The position numbers were made by a program, and so were the translations under genes. The notes under the pieces are model-generated. The model was not told where the DNA came from. It saw nothing but the letters and a program-made list of their open reading frames with translations, and searched no databases. A stretch of DNA of 64,000 bases from Azorinus chamasolen (taxonomy: Eukaryota > Mollusca > Bivalvia > Cardiida > Solecurtidae): positions 73,430,106-73,494,105 of the forward strand of contig OY755243.1 of NCBI GenBank assembly GCA_963576725.1, written 5' to 3'. Below are positions 1 to 10,026 of the stretch, piece after piece; within the stretch, counting starts at the first letter, position 1, and each line of letters begins with the position of its first letter.

Positions 1-74
1 AGGTATATTGACATGAATAGCAAGCGAAGGGTTAACACTGAATTTTGACTAAAGAGTCCACCAATTAGGAAAGG

Positions 75-200
75 CTTAAACCTGCCATATGATTTTGAAT
101 GACAAGCAGTGCAGACTCAGACAAGGAGCCTGATCCAGGTCCACAGTGTTTGCAAATGGCATTATGTACCATGTGTCTCATAGTCAAAGGGTTACCTCAC
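75..200 (-). mobile_element. hpC2 hairpin MITE, degenerate
   Basis: Arms GACAAGCAGTGCAGACTCAG and CCACAGTGTTTGC face each other, and the right end reads GTCAAAGGGTTA. The left end is eroded. Confidence 0.5.
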
Positions 201-230
201 TGTCAAGGTTGCCAACCAGTGATCTTGTGC

Positions 231-340
231 TTAACCCATTCCTTCATATTGACACATTTTGATGCCTCTGTCACTTTTTTGAAACCATTGTGTTCCATAG
301 GGACAAATTCTCTATTTATCACAATGGTTTTCAAACAGGC
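231..340 (+). mobile_element. hpB MITE, right part missing
   Basis: It starts TTAACCCATTCCTTC. The core AAACCATTGTG ... CACAATGGTTTTC is present with a degraded centre, but the tail after the core is lost. Confidence 0.6.
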
Positions 341-449
341 TCATGATCAGTAGTTAATCAGGTCTATGAATGAATATATCCCTGAATGCTATTAGGTTTA
401 AGGCAACAGGTACATGTTAACATTTAAAGTGCCAGAAACCAGTGTATAT

Positions 450-665
450 AAGGCATTGACAAACAGTGTAGACCCAGATCAAAGGGCTCTCTCAGGGGCT
501 CTCTCAGGAGCCCTTTGATCTGGGTCTACACTGTTGGTCAGGATCTGCGCAGTTTGCCAAAAAAATTATTTTCTTCAGTAATTAAGTTTGAAACAATTTT
601 TTGTTTAATCAATATTCAGAAAGGGAGGAGCCAGATTTGATTATTCGGAAGGTAAAGGGTTAAAC
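450..665 (+). mobile_element. hpC hairpin MITE
   Basis: The hairpin GACAAACAGTGTAGACCC ... GGGTCTACACTGTTGG (455-540) has a short duplication (GGGGCTCTCTCAG) in its centre. The right end GGTAAAGGGTTAA is at 650-665. Confidence 0.6.
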
Positions 666-979
666 GACAATAAAATTTACAGCATGGTGATGTATCTTAC
701 ACAAGAGCCAATCAACTAGGTGTAACAACAAACCGCAGCATTGTTGTACAAGTGATTTACATGTCCACATCTTTTTCAAACGGAAAGTTTAATGTCTCTA
801 TTTGTGAGCATGGCAAAAGCATTTCTTAAATTCTCAACATGCCAACATGTCTTGTCAAGCTAAGAAAATCATACTTGGATAAAACTCTTGTGCAGCATTT
901 TACTGAAAAAACTCTAAGGATTGCATCCTACCATCCTGTGATTAACTTACTAACTGATCTGGATCCATGCCATTTGCAT

Positions 980-1114
980 TTACCCTTTCCTTCATAATAA
1001 AAACCTTTTCACACCTTGGTATACAGAGTACACCCGGATCATACAGCTCATATATCTTGGTCTATTCTGTTTGAAAAGGTGTGAAACGGTGTTTATGTGA
1101 GGGAAAGGGATGAA
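980..1114. mobile_element. hpA derivative with two hairpin-near ends (no tail)
   Basis: Left end TACCCTTTCCTTCAT and right end GTGAGGGAAAGGG are both of the hairpin-near type. The whole 135 bp is an imperfect palindrome and the core is diverged. Confidence 0.55.
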
Positions 1115-1631
1115 CAAGCAATGTCAATTACTGTGTAATAGTTACTTGACCCTTTTTACATTATAGCAAAAACATGCCATCTGATTCTAAACCTTTTCTA
1201 CCTAAAATTTATGAACATTTTTAATCCTTACATTTCCAATTCCATGTGTAAGCTTTGATAAGCAACCAAGATAAATTAATAATGTATATGATCAGTATCT
1301 AAGCTATCTTGTTAAGCTATTGTCATATACGGTTTAAGGAATACTAAAGAGGTTTGTTTACGGAATATTGACTAAAACAAGACCACTTAAGCTGGGTCGA
1401 GGGCGTGTGCTCTCCACCCACACTTTAAAATCAATTCAGCTGAAGCATGATAATGTCAACATTAAATTTGACTGATTTACTGTTTCATTATGATTATGAA
1501 AACAGAGATTGAATATAAGCCGTGAATAACATAATACTTTCCTTGTACACTTAATACTTAGAATGAGGAATTTTTGAGGTGGAATGTTCCATCAGTGTCC
1601 ATTCAAAATGAAAGGGTATAAATTTACGAGG

Positions 1632-1677
1632 GGATTTGAATGACAAACAGTGTAGACCCAGATCTGATGGCCTTTGA
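1632..1677 (-). mobile_element. hpC2 fragment
   Basis: TTTGAATGACAAACAGTGTAG matches the left hairpin arm. The rest is replaced by the next hpA element. Confidence 0.5.
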
Positions 1678-2000
1678 TTAACTCTTTACCTCATGAATAT
1701 TTATGCAAGAATTCATGACTTGAATGCATACTATTATAAGCAGAATCTTCTTAATGGCCAATGAACAAATGAAAGTTTTGACCATTGCAGAAATTGTAGA
1801 ATCACATCTATATAATTCAATAAGTAAACAGATCAGACCCTTATCAGATGGCTCCAGCTTATGATATACTATAGATGATTCTACAGCCTCCGTCATGGCC
1901 AAAAATTCTTGAGTGTCATTTACTATTATAACAATTAATGTAATTAAATACTCATGATATCATGATTTCTTACACAAATATTCATGGGATAAAGGATTAA
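1678..2000. mobile_element. hpA derivative with two tail ends (mirror element)
   Basis: TTAACTCTTTACCTCATGAA at the left and its mirror ATATTCATGGGATAAAGGAT at the right are both tail ends. Between them are mirrored tail blocks (GTAGAATC ... GATTCTAC) around a shortened core. This is the reciprocal of the tail-less forms such as 980-1114. Confidence 0.65.
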
Positions 2001-2024
2001 AGGCATAATCCATGAGGTAAAGGA

Positions 2025-2270
2025 TTAACCCTTTACTCCATGCATATGCCTTTCTAAGCATTTGCAAACAGAGTAGACCCAGATCAGATGGCTCCAATAG
2101 GAGCCATCTGATCAGGGTCTGCTCTGTTTGCTTCTGACATAATATAGATCCGATTCTACAGTTTTTGTTTGTTTCAAGGATTCCTTTATTCATAAATTAT
2201 GTAGCTATAACAATTAAGCTAATTTATATTCATTGTTTCCTATATAAATATTCATGGAGTAAAGGGTTTA
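2025..2270 (+). mobile_element. hpA MITE, tail type 1, complete
   Basis: TTAACCCTTTACTCC ... GGAGTAAAGGGTTTA. The hairpin GCAAACAGAGTAGACC ... CTGCTCTGTTTGC is nearly perfect, with centre GGCTCCAATAGGAGCC. The final TTAA is mutated to TTTA. Confidence 0.85.
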
Positions 2271-2356
2271 GTCATATGTCCTAGATCTATCAGATGTCTG
2301 TTATCAACTGACACTCTGGAGGCAGTGCCTGATCTGTTCTACATCTGGTTGATCCA

Positions 2357-2455
2357 TTAACCCTTTCAGTGCCAGGGCAACCTCTTTACAACATTGGTAT
2401 GTTGTAAGGTCACTGGCCAGGTTATAGAGGTTATGTAGGCATAATATAGACCTGT
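2357..2455 (+). mobile_element. hpC left-end fragment
   Basis: TTAACCCTTTCAGTGCCAGG is the hpC left terminus. The hairpin is absent, replaced by a short inverted repeat around CAACATTGGTATGTTG. Confidence 0.4.
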
Positions 2456-2684
2456 TAACCCTAAATTCATTCATATACACACCTTTTCAAGCCTTTGCAA
2501 ACAGAGTAGGCATAGAAAGAGACATAAATCACACAGGAAGTTCAGTGATATTACAGATCTTGCAAATAGATAAACTGATAAGCATTTCAGGATGGGTTTA
2601 CCCATCATTTAGGCAGTGGAGTCAACTGAGCTGGGTCTACTCTTTTTGCAAAGGTGCTAAAAGGGGTCTGTAGTAAAGGGTCAG
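2456..2684 (+). mobile_element. hpA relic with expanded, diverged core
   Basis: The left end TTAACCCTAAATTC plus arm GCAAACAGAGTAG and the right arm GGGTCTACTCTTTTTGC flank about 120 bp of foreign sequence. Confidence 0.5.
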
Positions 2685-3570
2685 ACCATTTACCTTCTGA
2701 ACATAGAAGAACTCTTCAAAACAAATTGCCTGTGTGCTAAAACATCAGGTTTTCATGGGGCATATTTCATTCTATGAAAATATTGTTCAAATTGACATAT
2801 GGGCAAATCCATTCAATGCTAACTTTTCCAAATTGGAATCTTTCCTCATTAAAAGCACTTTATTCCATTTACATAAGGCTAACGTCAGTGACATGAACTG
2901 AATTTTAAAAGACAAGTATTGATGATCAAAAAAATCTTGGGAGGATTTCTAACTAGTACTCCGATCTTCAAACATTAAGTCTCAATTTTGTAATCCAGGT
3001 GCAAGGTGATGGTTAGGTTAATGAATCATTTGTATCAGGGCTTCACTTCAACAACAGATGGTGGTGAACTGTAGATGCTTCAAGTTAAGACGGGTAAAGT
3101 AAACATTATATCCCTTATTTCTCCAGCAAACCATGTATCTCCAAAAGAAGATTCTAAAGAGCGGCATCAACATAGATTTTGGTGAAGAATGAAGTGCTGA
3201 GTATTTGAAATTCATCCCTTATCCATTTTCCTCTCCTGGTCCAACATTCATGTAAGAAACAAGCATTCTGACAGTATTGCTTTTGCAATACAAGCATTCT
3301 GAGAATATTGCAATACAATATCCCCAGTAAAAGCTTCGGAAAAGTGAATAATTTGGGGGATTTACAACTGACTATAAATGATATAAATGTAATTTGTTTC
3401 GAAATAAGATATGAATTATTAATATTCAACATTTTGTTGCGCTGAAATTTTTCGAAGTCCACATACCAAATATCACTTCAATATCTGCAGGGGTTTAGAA
3501 AAAAGTCCGGAGAACTGAAGTGTGACTGACGGATTGACTGATGGACAGAGTGCAAACCTATTAAGTCCCC
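2685..3570. other. Intronic sequence without recognisable feature
   Basis: AT-rich, with no hairpin core, tandem repeat or exon-like frame. The minus-strand frame of 102 codons at 3154-3462 has no family signature. A half hpA arm follows at 3580-3615. Confidence 0.4.
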
Positions 3571-3574
3571 TTTA

Positions 3575-3620
3575 GGATATGTCTGAACTAGGTCTATTCT
3601 GTTTGCAAAGGTGAAAATAA
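3575..3620 (-). mobile_element. hpA right-arm fragment
   Basis: AGGTCTATTCTGTTTGCAAA is the distal arm of a minus-oriented copy; its partner arm is missing. Confidence 0.4.
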
Positions 3621-3979
3621 GCGGGATTATCAAGTTTTAACCTTCAACATGATAGTCGAGCACTGATGGAAAGTAGGGGGGAAAATGACAAACAGAACCC
3701 AGCCAATGATAATGAGACAAGTCAACTCAGCATTAAAGTATAAAGAAGAGCAGAGTTGAAAGGTAATGGACGCAGATCTCTTCCTACGATAACACTGTTG
3801 ATGGTTAGTTACTCTATCAGAACAGCTGCAGATGAAAACAGTCACTGAAAAAACACCCTAATTAACCAAAATCTTTAAGATCTCGCTGGCAAACAGGAGT
3901 GATAGGATTGATCCAAATAATCTTGATCCAAATGAATTGGCAATTCAAGTAACTAGGCTCCTCACAAGAACTGTCTGAA

Positions 3980-4055
3980 ATTTAACCTTTTCCCTTCTGA
4001 ATATAAGAAAAAATGACATAACAAATATTTATTAGCTGGATTGTTAATATGGTGT
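3980..4055 (-). mobile_element. hpA tail fragment
   Basis: TTAACCTTTTCCCTTCTGAA plus the AATGACATAAC...TTTATTAGCTG tail block; it stops before a core. Confidence 0.45.
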
Positions 4056-4059
4056 ATAA

Positions 4060-4155
4060 ATTTTAACTCTTTGCGTGCTGGCAATGTATACAAACAGTTC
4101 AGATCCAGATGAGATGCTGAGTGACTCAGTGGCTCGACCTCATCCACAATTTGAC
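4060..4155 (+). mobile_element. hpF hairpin element
   Basis: It starts TTAACTCTTTGCGTGC, then AACAGTTCAGATCCAGATGA and the mirrored half TCATC. The right part is lost. This shows that hpF also has TTAACYCTTT ends. Confidence 0.5.
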
Positions 4156-4271
4156 ACAGATCGACTGTATTTTTAAACAGAAATGTAAGTAAAATGGACA
4201 GTGAGCATTGCAGCAAAGGCAATTTTTGCAGATGCCAATTGCTGAACTTGCAGACTTTTTGGGGTACCAGT

Positions 4272-4475
4272 ACATTACAACCCCTCTAAACCAGATATTC
4301 ATTTTGGTATAAGTATCGGTCCTGGAGACAGGTAGCAGCTTAATGCAAGGTGAAAGTCATGCAGAAAGCTCCCCAGGAGCTTTCTGCATGACTTTCACCC
4401 TGCATTTAGCAGCCACCTGCCTAAAAGGGTCTAATTTTTTCTCTAATGAAATTCCTGTTTAGAGCAATTTTACTG
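4272..4475. mobile_element. hpD hairpin MITE
   Basis: Diverged CAGTAAAACC-type ends surround a long hairpin (4325-4420) with AGAAAGCTCC/GGAGCTTTCT at the centre. Confidence 0.75.
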
Positions 4476-4766
4476 TACATATAAAATATCTGTAGTTATG
4501 TGGGACATATTTTTTCCAAATTGTGGGACATCCAGCTGTTTAAGATGGACATAGCTTGGACGATTTCCATGTCGTGTTATGTCAATAATGACCAAATATT
4601 ACGATGAAGCTACCTGGTGAGGTGGAGAAGATTTACCTACATTCCAAAGTAAATGACCTGTTAATCTACTGACCCTACTACTGTTGCAATGACTACTGGA
4701 AATTTATAACACACCACAAAGTCTTACAGAATCCATAAAATCAATGCAAATATTCACAAACACTTG

Positions 4767-4978
4767 TTAACCCCTTAACGACTGCATGAATATTAATTAG
4801 TTGAATGTTTTTAATGACATTGTAAACAAGAGAATATTTTTCACTCTATAATCATATCAATATTGTTGTAAGCAAACAGAGTAGACCCTGATCAGACAGC
4901 TTTTACAGGAGCCATCTGATCTGGGTCTGCTCTGTGTGCAAAGGCGTGAAAAAGTGTTTCTATCAAGTAAAGGGTTAA
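4767..4978 (-). mobile_element. hpA MITE, complete
   Basis: TTAA at both ends. The hairpin GCAAACAGAGTAGACCCTGATC ... is intact. The tail is shortened. Confidence 0.8.
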
Positions 4979-5359
4979 ATTACGGTCTCAGACTGGATTC
5001 AAACTGTCTGAAACCCTCTTTTCTCTAAGTAATCGCATGTCAAGTCTTCCTTTCAAACCAGTTTGTGAAGAAAACTGACAATACCGTAAATAAAATAAGT
5101 GCAAATAGTGAAGGTGTTGATCAACTGGCTCATTCAGCAGTCATTTGATTTGGGTCTGCACTATCAGCCTTTTGTCTGTCCGTACTTTATTCAGGGTACC
5201 GTAATTCGGGTATTCGGTCTGCATTTGCATTAATTTAGAGAAATGCCTCACAATCAAGCCAATGATCGATGATCACCTTATAAAGGCTTTCCAGACCTGG
5301 TGGCCAAGTTTATCATGATTATTATTATTGAATGTATCCTAATTATCCTAAATATTCTG

Positions 5360-5440
5360 ACAAACTTAGTGCAGAAGTGTAGACCCTGATAAACCCTCCC
5401 ATCAAGAGCAGTTTGATCAGGGTCTACACTGTTTGTGACT
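5360..5440. mobile_element. hpC hairpin core relic
   Basis: AGTGTAGACCCTGAT ... ATCAGGGTCTACACTGTTTG with a degraded centre; the ends are not recognisable. Confidence 0.45.
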
Positions 5441-5524
5441 TCATTACCTTAATTTATGTACTCAAAACTGGTACATGTACTTCATAATACAGCTTTCCAC
5501 TTCAAAAACTTGACATTCAAAGGG

Positions 5525-5742
5525 TAGCCCTTTCCTCCATTAATATTTATGTTAGAAATAATGACATCACGTTAATTAGATGCATCATCTTCTAATGGGC
5601 ACAGGACGTTTGTGTCATGGCAAAATCTGCAGTATCTGTATTATGTCATCAGCAAAGAGGGCAGACCTGCAAGAGCTGTCCGATCTTGGTGTACTCTGTT
5701 TGCAAAGGCATAGAAAGGCATATTTATGGAGTAAAGGGTTAT
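5525..5742 (-). mobile_element. hpA MITE
   Basis: Tail end CCCTTTCCTCCATTAATATT, hairpin with damaged proximal arm, and right end TTTATGGAGTAAAGGGTTA. The left TTAA is lost. Confidence 0.7.
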
Positions 5743-5799
5743 AGAATATGCAAATGAAATGGTTAAAATCCCTCTTTTCAGCAGGTCTATACCTACCCC

Positions 5800-6024
5800 T
5801 TACCCTTTTCTATGCTGAACTTTCAAAATACAAAATGTAGACTATTCCAAAAGTCAAACAGGTCAGGCTTTACCATGAATATTCAGGTATTTTTTTACAA
5901 GAAAATTGGAATATGACAAACAGTACAGATCCTGATGAGAGGACTCTTCTAGGAGCCCTCCCATCTGGGTCTACACTGTTTGCAAAGGACATTAGTGACT
6001 CGTTTCCGGCACTGAAAAGGTTAA
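5800..6024 (-). mobile_element. hpC MITE, near complete
   Basis: It runs from TTACCCTTTTCTATGCTGAA through CCATGAATATTCAGG and the hairpin GACAAACAGTACAGATCC ... TCTACACTGTTTGC to CCGGCACTGAAAAGGTTAA. Confidence 0.75.
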
Positions 6025-6149
6025 AGCTATTTAAGCTGATTATCACAGATTAGGAAAAAAGATAATATAATCTCTCTTGACTTGTGCACTTGCAAGAATG
6101 TGAAAGAACAAAATATGCTACATACAAATGTGTATTGATTTGTGGGTAT

Positions 6150-6285
6150 ACTTGTTATTGGCCATGCATGGCAGACTGTTATTTCACAGGCAAACAGAAC
6201 AGACCCTGATCAGATGGCTGCTACAGGAGCCGTCTTATCTAGGTATACTCTGTTTGAAAACGTGTCACTATCAGGTAATCGTCTT
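6150..6285 (-). mobile_element. hpA fragment abutting an hpB
   Basis: It has GGCAAACAGAACAGACCCTG ... TATACTCTGTTTG with centre GGCTGCTACAGGAGCC. The ends are eroded. Confidence 0.6.
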
Positions 6286-6513
6286 AACCCTTTCCTCCGT
6301 AGGCTATTTTTAGACCCAACCTCTTTGAATGAATCTACCGAAAAGGAGCATTAACTAGAGAAAAGGAAAATGTCAGAATTGTGTAGTATTGAAACCATTG
6401 TGATAAATTCAGCATTTGCTCCTATAGGAGTAAATGCTCTGTTTATCACAATGGTTTCATTAAGTGACTTTTACAGAGGCGTAGAAAGGTGTATTAATGG
6501 AGGAAAGGGTTAA
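6284..6513 (-). mobile_element. hpB MITE, complete
   Basis: 230 bp with TTAA at both ends. Core GAAACCATTGTGATAAATTC ... centre GCATTTGCTCCTATAGGAG, and GGCTATTTTTAGACCCAACC in the tail half. Confidence 0.85.
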
Positions 6514-6664
6514 TATACTTCCATTGTGCATATTTTATGTACATTTAGTGGGCATCTAATAGCTACATCCAACACCTGTACATAAATACTTTGGTGGAAT
6601 TATCCCTTTTGAATGAGGAATTTTTGAAAGTGGAATGATCCATCATTATTTAGGGTTGAGTCCA

Positions 6665-6779
6665 TATGATACAGGATTTCAATGACAAACACTGTGCAAA
6701 CCCTGTTTAGAGCCATCTGATCTGGGTCTCCTCTGTTTGCAAAGGCAAAGAAAAGCGTATGTATGGAGTAAGGGGTTAA
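6665..6779 (-). mobile_element. hpC2/hpA mosaic
   Basis: The left arm is of hpC2 type (TTTCAATGACAAACACTGTG), but the right arm and end are hpA (TCCTCTGTTTGCAAAGGC ... GGAGTAAGGGGTTAA). This could be a recombinant or an eroded nest. Confidence 0.5.
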
Positions 6780-7132
6780 CCTATTTAATAACTGCGAACA
6801 GTTAGCCTCCTCATCAGGTACTGCGACAATCAGTGAATCATTCTACATTGGTAATGATGAAATTCTGATAGTTTGGAGAATTAATTATTATCTGATGTGA
6901 AATGTATTATACCAGGACAAACACAAGGCTGATGACTCATTGTATGTAAAATAGCTGTCTTCTGAGGTGAAATAAATATCAAATAAACCTGGAGGAATTT
7001 CAGAATAAATAGCAGGGGGTGAAATATGTTTGTAGGAACACATGCACATGTCATAGTCCTTGGTTGGTTGGTTGGTTTAAACACTTGTTAGTGTAAGTAT
7101 AATGTGACTTCAGTGTTTTATGCAGATTGTGA

Positions 7133-7327
7133 TTAACCCTTTCCTTCATATCAATGCCTTTTCACTCATTTGCAAACAGATTAGACCCAGATCAGACAGT
7201 TCCTATAGGATCTGGAGCCGTCTGATCAAGGTCTGCTATGTTTGCTGATAGAATTTGATAGATCTGACTCTTTACTTTCTAAAATGTATTGAAATTTGAA
7301 ATAAACGAAGAACAGGGAAAGGGTTAA
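7133..7327 (+). mobile_element. hpA MITE, tail type 2, internally shortened
   Basis: TTAACCCTTTCCTTCATATC ... GAACAGGGAAAGGGTTAA. The hairpin centre has an extra GGATCT. The middle of the tail is deleted. Confidence 0.8.
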
Positions 7328-7768
7328 AACAAGAGCTGTCACAGGACAGCGCGCTCGACTATTCTCAGAATTGTTAGTATAAAAATTCCTGATAGTGGCC
7401 TAAAATGGTGTCAAATGACACTAGAAGCAAGTATTCAAAGTGTCAGTAAAATATCTTTAATAGTATTTAATATGTAGTATCTCTTTGAAATCTTTAATGA
7501 AATAAAAACCTAAGTTAAAAAGGGCAATAATTTCTGTTAAAATGATTGACAGAGTAATGTACTCTTGCCTACAGATAAAGCTTGTGATGATGAACAAGTG
7601 TTCCAAGTTTCAAAGCTTTATCTCAAAGGGTTATGTAAATAAGTGGACTCCAACAAAAACCTTAACCAAAAATTCTAAGTTAAAAAGGACCATAATTCTG
7701 TCAAATTGCTTGATAGAGTTATGTACTCTTGCCTACAGATGAAGCTAGTGGTGGTGAACAAGTGATCC
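7328..7768 (+). mobile_element. Clam-type dispersed repeat (GAGCTGTCACAGGACAGC)
   Basis: It starts AACAAGAGCTGTCACAGGAC. It then carries two direct copies, about 165 bp apart (7511-7600 and 7676-7765), of a block with GTTAAAAAGG...ATAATT and TGTACTCTTGCCTACAGAT. Class unassigned. It abuts an hpA hairpin arm at 7769-7810. Confidence 0.6.
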
Positions 7769-7815
7769 CTCTGATCTTGGTCTACTCTGTTTGCAAAGGC
7801 GTAGAAACGCTGGAT
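7769..7815 (-). mobile_element. hpA distal-arm fragment
   Basis: CTGATCTTGGTCTACTCTGT followed by GCAAAGGCGTAGAAACGC. Confidence 0.45.
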
Positions 7816-7829
7816 TATCATGCAAAATC

Positions 7830-8075
7830 GTAACCTTTTACTCCATAAATTACGCCTTTTCACGCATTTGCAAACCAAGTAGACCTAGATCAGATGACTC
7901 CTAAAGGAGCCGTCTGATCAGGGTCTGCTCTGTTTGCTTATGATATAATATAGATATGATTCTACAGTTTCTGCCATGGCCAAAAATTCCTGTGTCCATG
8001 TGCTATTATAACAATCTAATAAATATGCATGATATAATTAATTCTTGTATGAATATTCATGGCGGAAAAGGTTAA
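7830..8075 (+). mobile_element. hpA MITE, tail type 1, complete
   Basis: The hairpin centre is GACTCCTAAAGGAGCC. The tail contains GATTCTACAGTTTCTGCCAT and ends GAATATTCATGGCGGAAAAG before TTAA. Confidence 0.85.
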
Positions 8076-8224
8076 CTTTATCAATACAGTGAAGATGGCA
8101 GATGAGCAAGAATGAGGGTGGATGCTGTTATATGTCAACGTCGTTAATCATCGCCTTTGAATCTTTTGCTTATCTTTGCTTTATTTGGCACAAAACTCAC
8201 TGCCATAGGCTGAATATTGTTTTA

Positions 8225-8701
8225 TAGTTGATGAAAAAGATTACACAAAGATCAGACAGCTCCTGTTTTGTACTTGTACTTGATTACACCCAAGATCAGA
8301 CAGCTCCCGTAGTAGCAGTCTTAACCCATTCCCTCATATTGACGACTTTTTATGACTCTGTAAAAGTCACTTTTTGAAACCATTGTGATAAATAGAGCAT
8401 AAATTTTGCTCCTTTAGGAGCAAATGCTCTATTTTTCACAACGGTTTCAAAATAACAAATTCTCAGGTTTTCCTTTTCTCTACTTAAAGCTCCTTTTCGG
8501 TAGATTTATTCAAAGAGGTTGTATCTAAAAATAGCCTATGAGGTAATGGGTTAACTGTGTCTGCTCTGTTTGCGTATGACATAATATTGATTCTGCCAAT
8601 ACAAAAACATCCTGTGTTCATATACCATTATAAAAATTCAGGTAGTAAATATTCACAGTGTCTTTATTTCCTGCACAAATATTAATGATGATAAGGGTTA
8701 A
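8225..8701 (+). mobile_element. hpA MITE interrupted by an hpB
   Basis: The left part (GATCAGACAGCTCCCGTAG at 8292-8310) and the right part (GTGTCTGCTCTGTTTGC at 8557-8575) of one hpA hairpin flank the hpB at 8321-8554. A second, partial copy of the GATCAGACAGCTCCTG arm precedes it. The tail ends in AAGGGTTAA. Confidence 0.75.
8321..8554 (+). mobile_element. hpB MITE with TTAA duplication, nested in hpA
   Basis: TTAACCCATTCCCTC ... GAGGTAATGGGTTAA. Removing it with one TTAA rejoins the host hpA hairpin in register (GTAGTAGCAGTC-TTAA-CTGTGTCTGC). This is direct evidence for TTAA-targeted insertion. Confidence 0.88.
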
Positions 8702-8899
8702 GCTTCTGTTGCCCTTGTTTCATGTCTTGACCAAATAAAACCATATATTCCAGCTTGGTTTTTTTCCTGAAAATGGTCAATAAATAAATCGATGACATTG
8801 GGGAAGAATAAGGACATTAATTTTTTTGTATTCTATGCAATCAAACTGAAGAGTTTCTGATATTTGTTTAATGCTGGTATTTTGCTGCAAAGATTTATT

Positions 8900-8964
8900 C
8901 AGAGTCCATGAATTTTCAGTAGGTATTGAAATTTGGAATAAACATAGAACAGGGAAAGGGTTAA
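8900..8964 (+). mobile_element. hpA tail-type-2 end fragment
   Basis: GAATTTTCAGTAGGTATTGA then AACATAGAACAGGGAAAGGG and TTAA; no hairpin upstream. Confidence 0.6.
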
Positions 8965-9288
8965 AGACCTGCAATATATAACCCATTACCAAAGCATTGA
9001 AATTGAAATATAAACCAATATAAAAATTTATACTTGTCAACAAAATAACCAATGTCATAAAATTTGCACTGGAGCAGTCTTCTAACTGCGCACTATTGAT
9101 ATATTGGTTCCTCTGATGTAATGTTTATATTAATGGTCTGTTAATTGGACAAAAATTACCAGACTGTCTTGTGTCCCTATGTTATCTAGATTTCATATCA
9201 AGATTAAAGAGTCCTATATGTCTGGCAAGACAAAAACCAGTTAACCAGTTTGTCTCTGTGAAAGTCAGTAAAATAATAATGAAAAGGA

Positions 9289-9551
9289 TTAACCCTTTAC
9301 CTGATAGAAAGCCTTTAGTGGCCTTTGCAAACAAAGTAGACCCAGATCAGACAGCTCCTGTAGGAGCCATCTGATCAGAGTCTGGTCTGTTTGCTGATAG
9401 AATATCTTATACCTGATTTTAACTATTTGACAGAGCAATGTATTGACTTGTTCTATATAAAACATAAACAATAATAATTTTTTTAAGCAGTTAATTAATA
9501 TTCATAACTACAGTACAGTCTGTAATAAATATTCATCAGGTTAAGGGTTAA
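9289..9551 (+). mobile_element. hpA MITE, tail type 1 variant
   Basis: TTAACCCTTTACCTGATAGA, clean hairpin (centre GCTCCTGTAGGAGC), a tail with unusual middle sequence, and end ATTCATCAGGTTAAGGGTTA. Confidence 0.8.
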
Positions 9552-9914
9552 ACTTTGTAATCAGCCAAAAAGGATTAGCGAAATAATGTAAATTAGCAAA
9601 ATGATGTGCCAGCCTTTGACTGGTGATCATGACCTTGACCTTTGAATTGCTGACCTCAGATTTGATTGTAACAAACTTAATGAAACAGACAGACAGACAG
9701 TTCAATTACTGCAAGCCAACCCTTTTCAAAGAGGATAAAAATGTTCCATAATAATCAAGGGGCATAATTCTTCAACAACCATAATCAGACATAATTCTTC
9801 AATAACTAATCAGAACAGAACATGCTTTTTTATATGTACATTTCCCCTAAACCCTGTTCATGTAAGAAACTATAATGTAAACCTTCCAAGAATTTTATTT
9901 TGCTTTAAAAAAAA

Positions 9915-10018
9915 CTGCAGAATCAGATCTATACCATGGAAAGGGTTAACCCTTTGGTTATGAAGATTCAGCTAATTGATATTCATGATGTCAGTATTCT
10001 TACGTGAATATGGTGAAA
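9915..10018 (-). mobile_element. hpA end fragments at the edge of the minisatellite
   Basis: GCAGAATCAGATCTATACC to GGAAAGGGTTAA (9915-9949), then a new tail start (TTAACCCTTTGGTTATGAAG) that breaks off where the 25-bp array begins. Confidence 0.55.
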
Positions 10019-10026
10019 TATTACAT

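Noticed and set aside
3154..3462. 102-codon minus-strand frame
   Set aside because: On the gene's strand, but no CH-domain or plakin motif and no paired splice sites seen.
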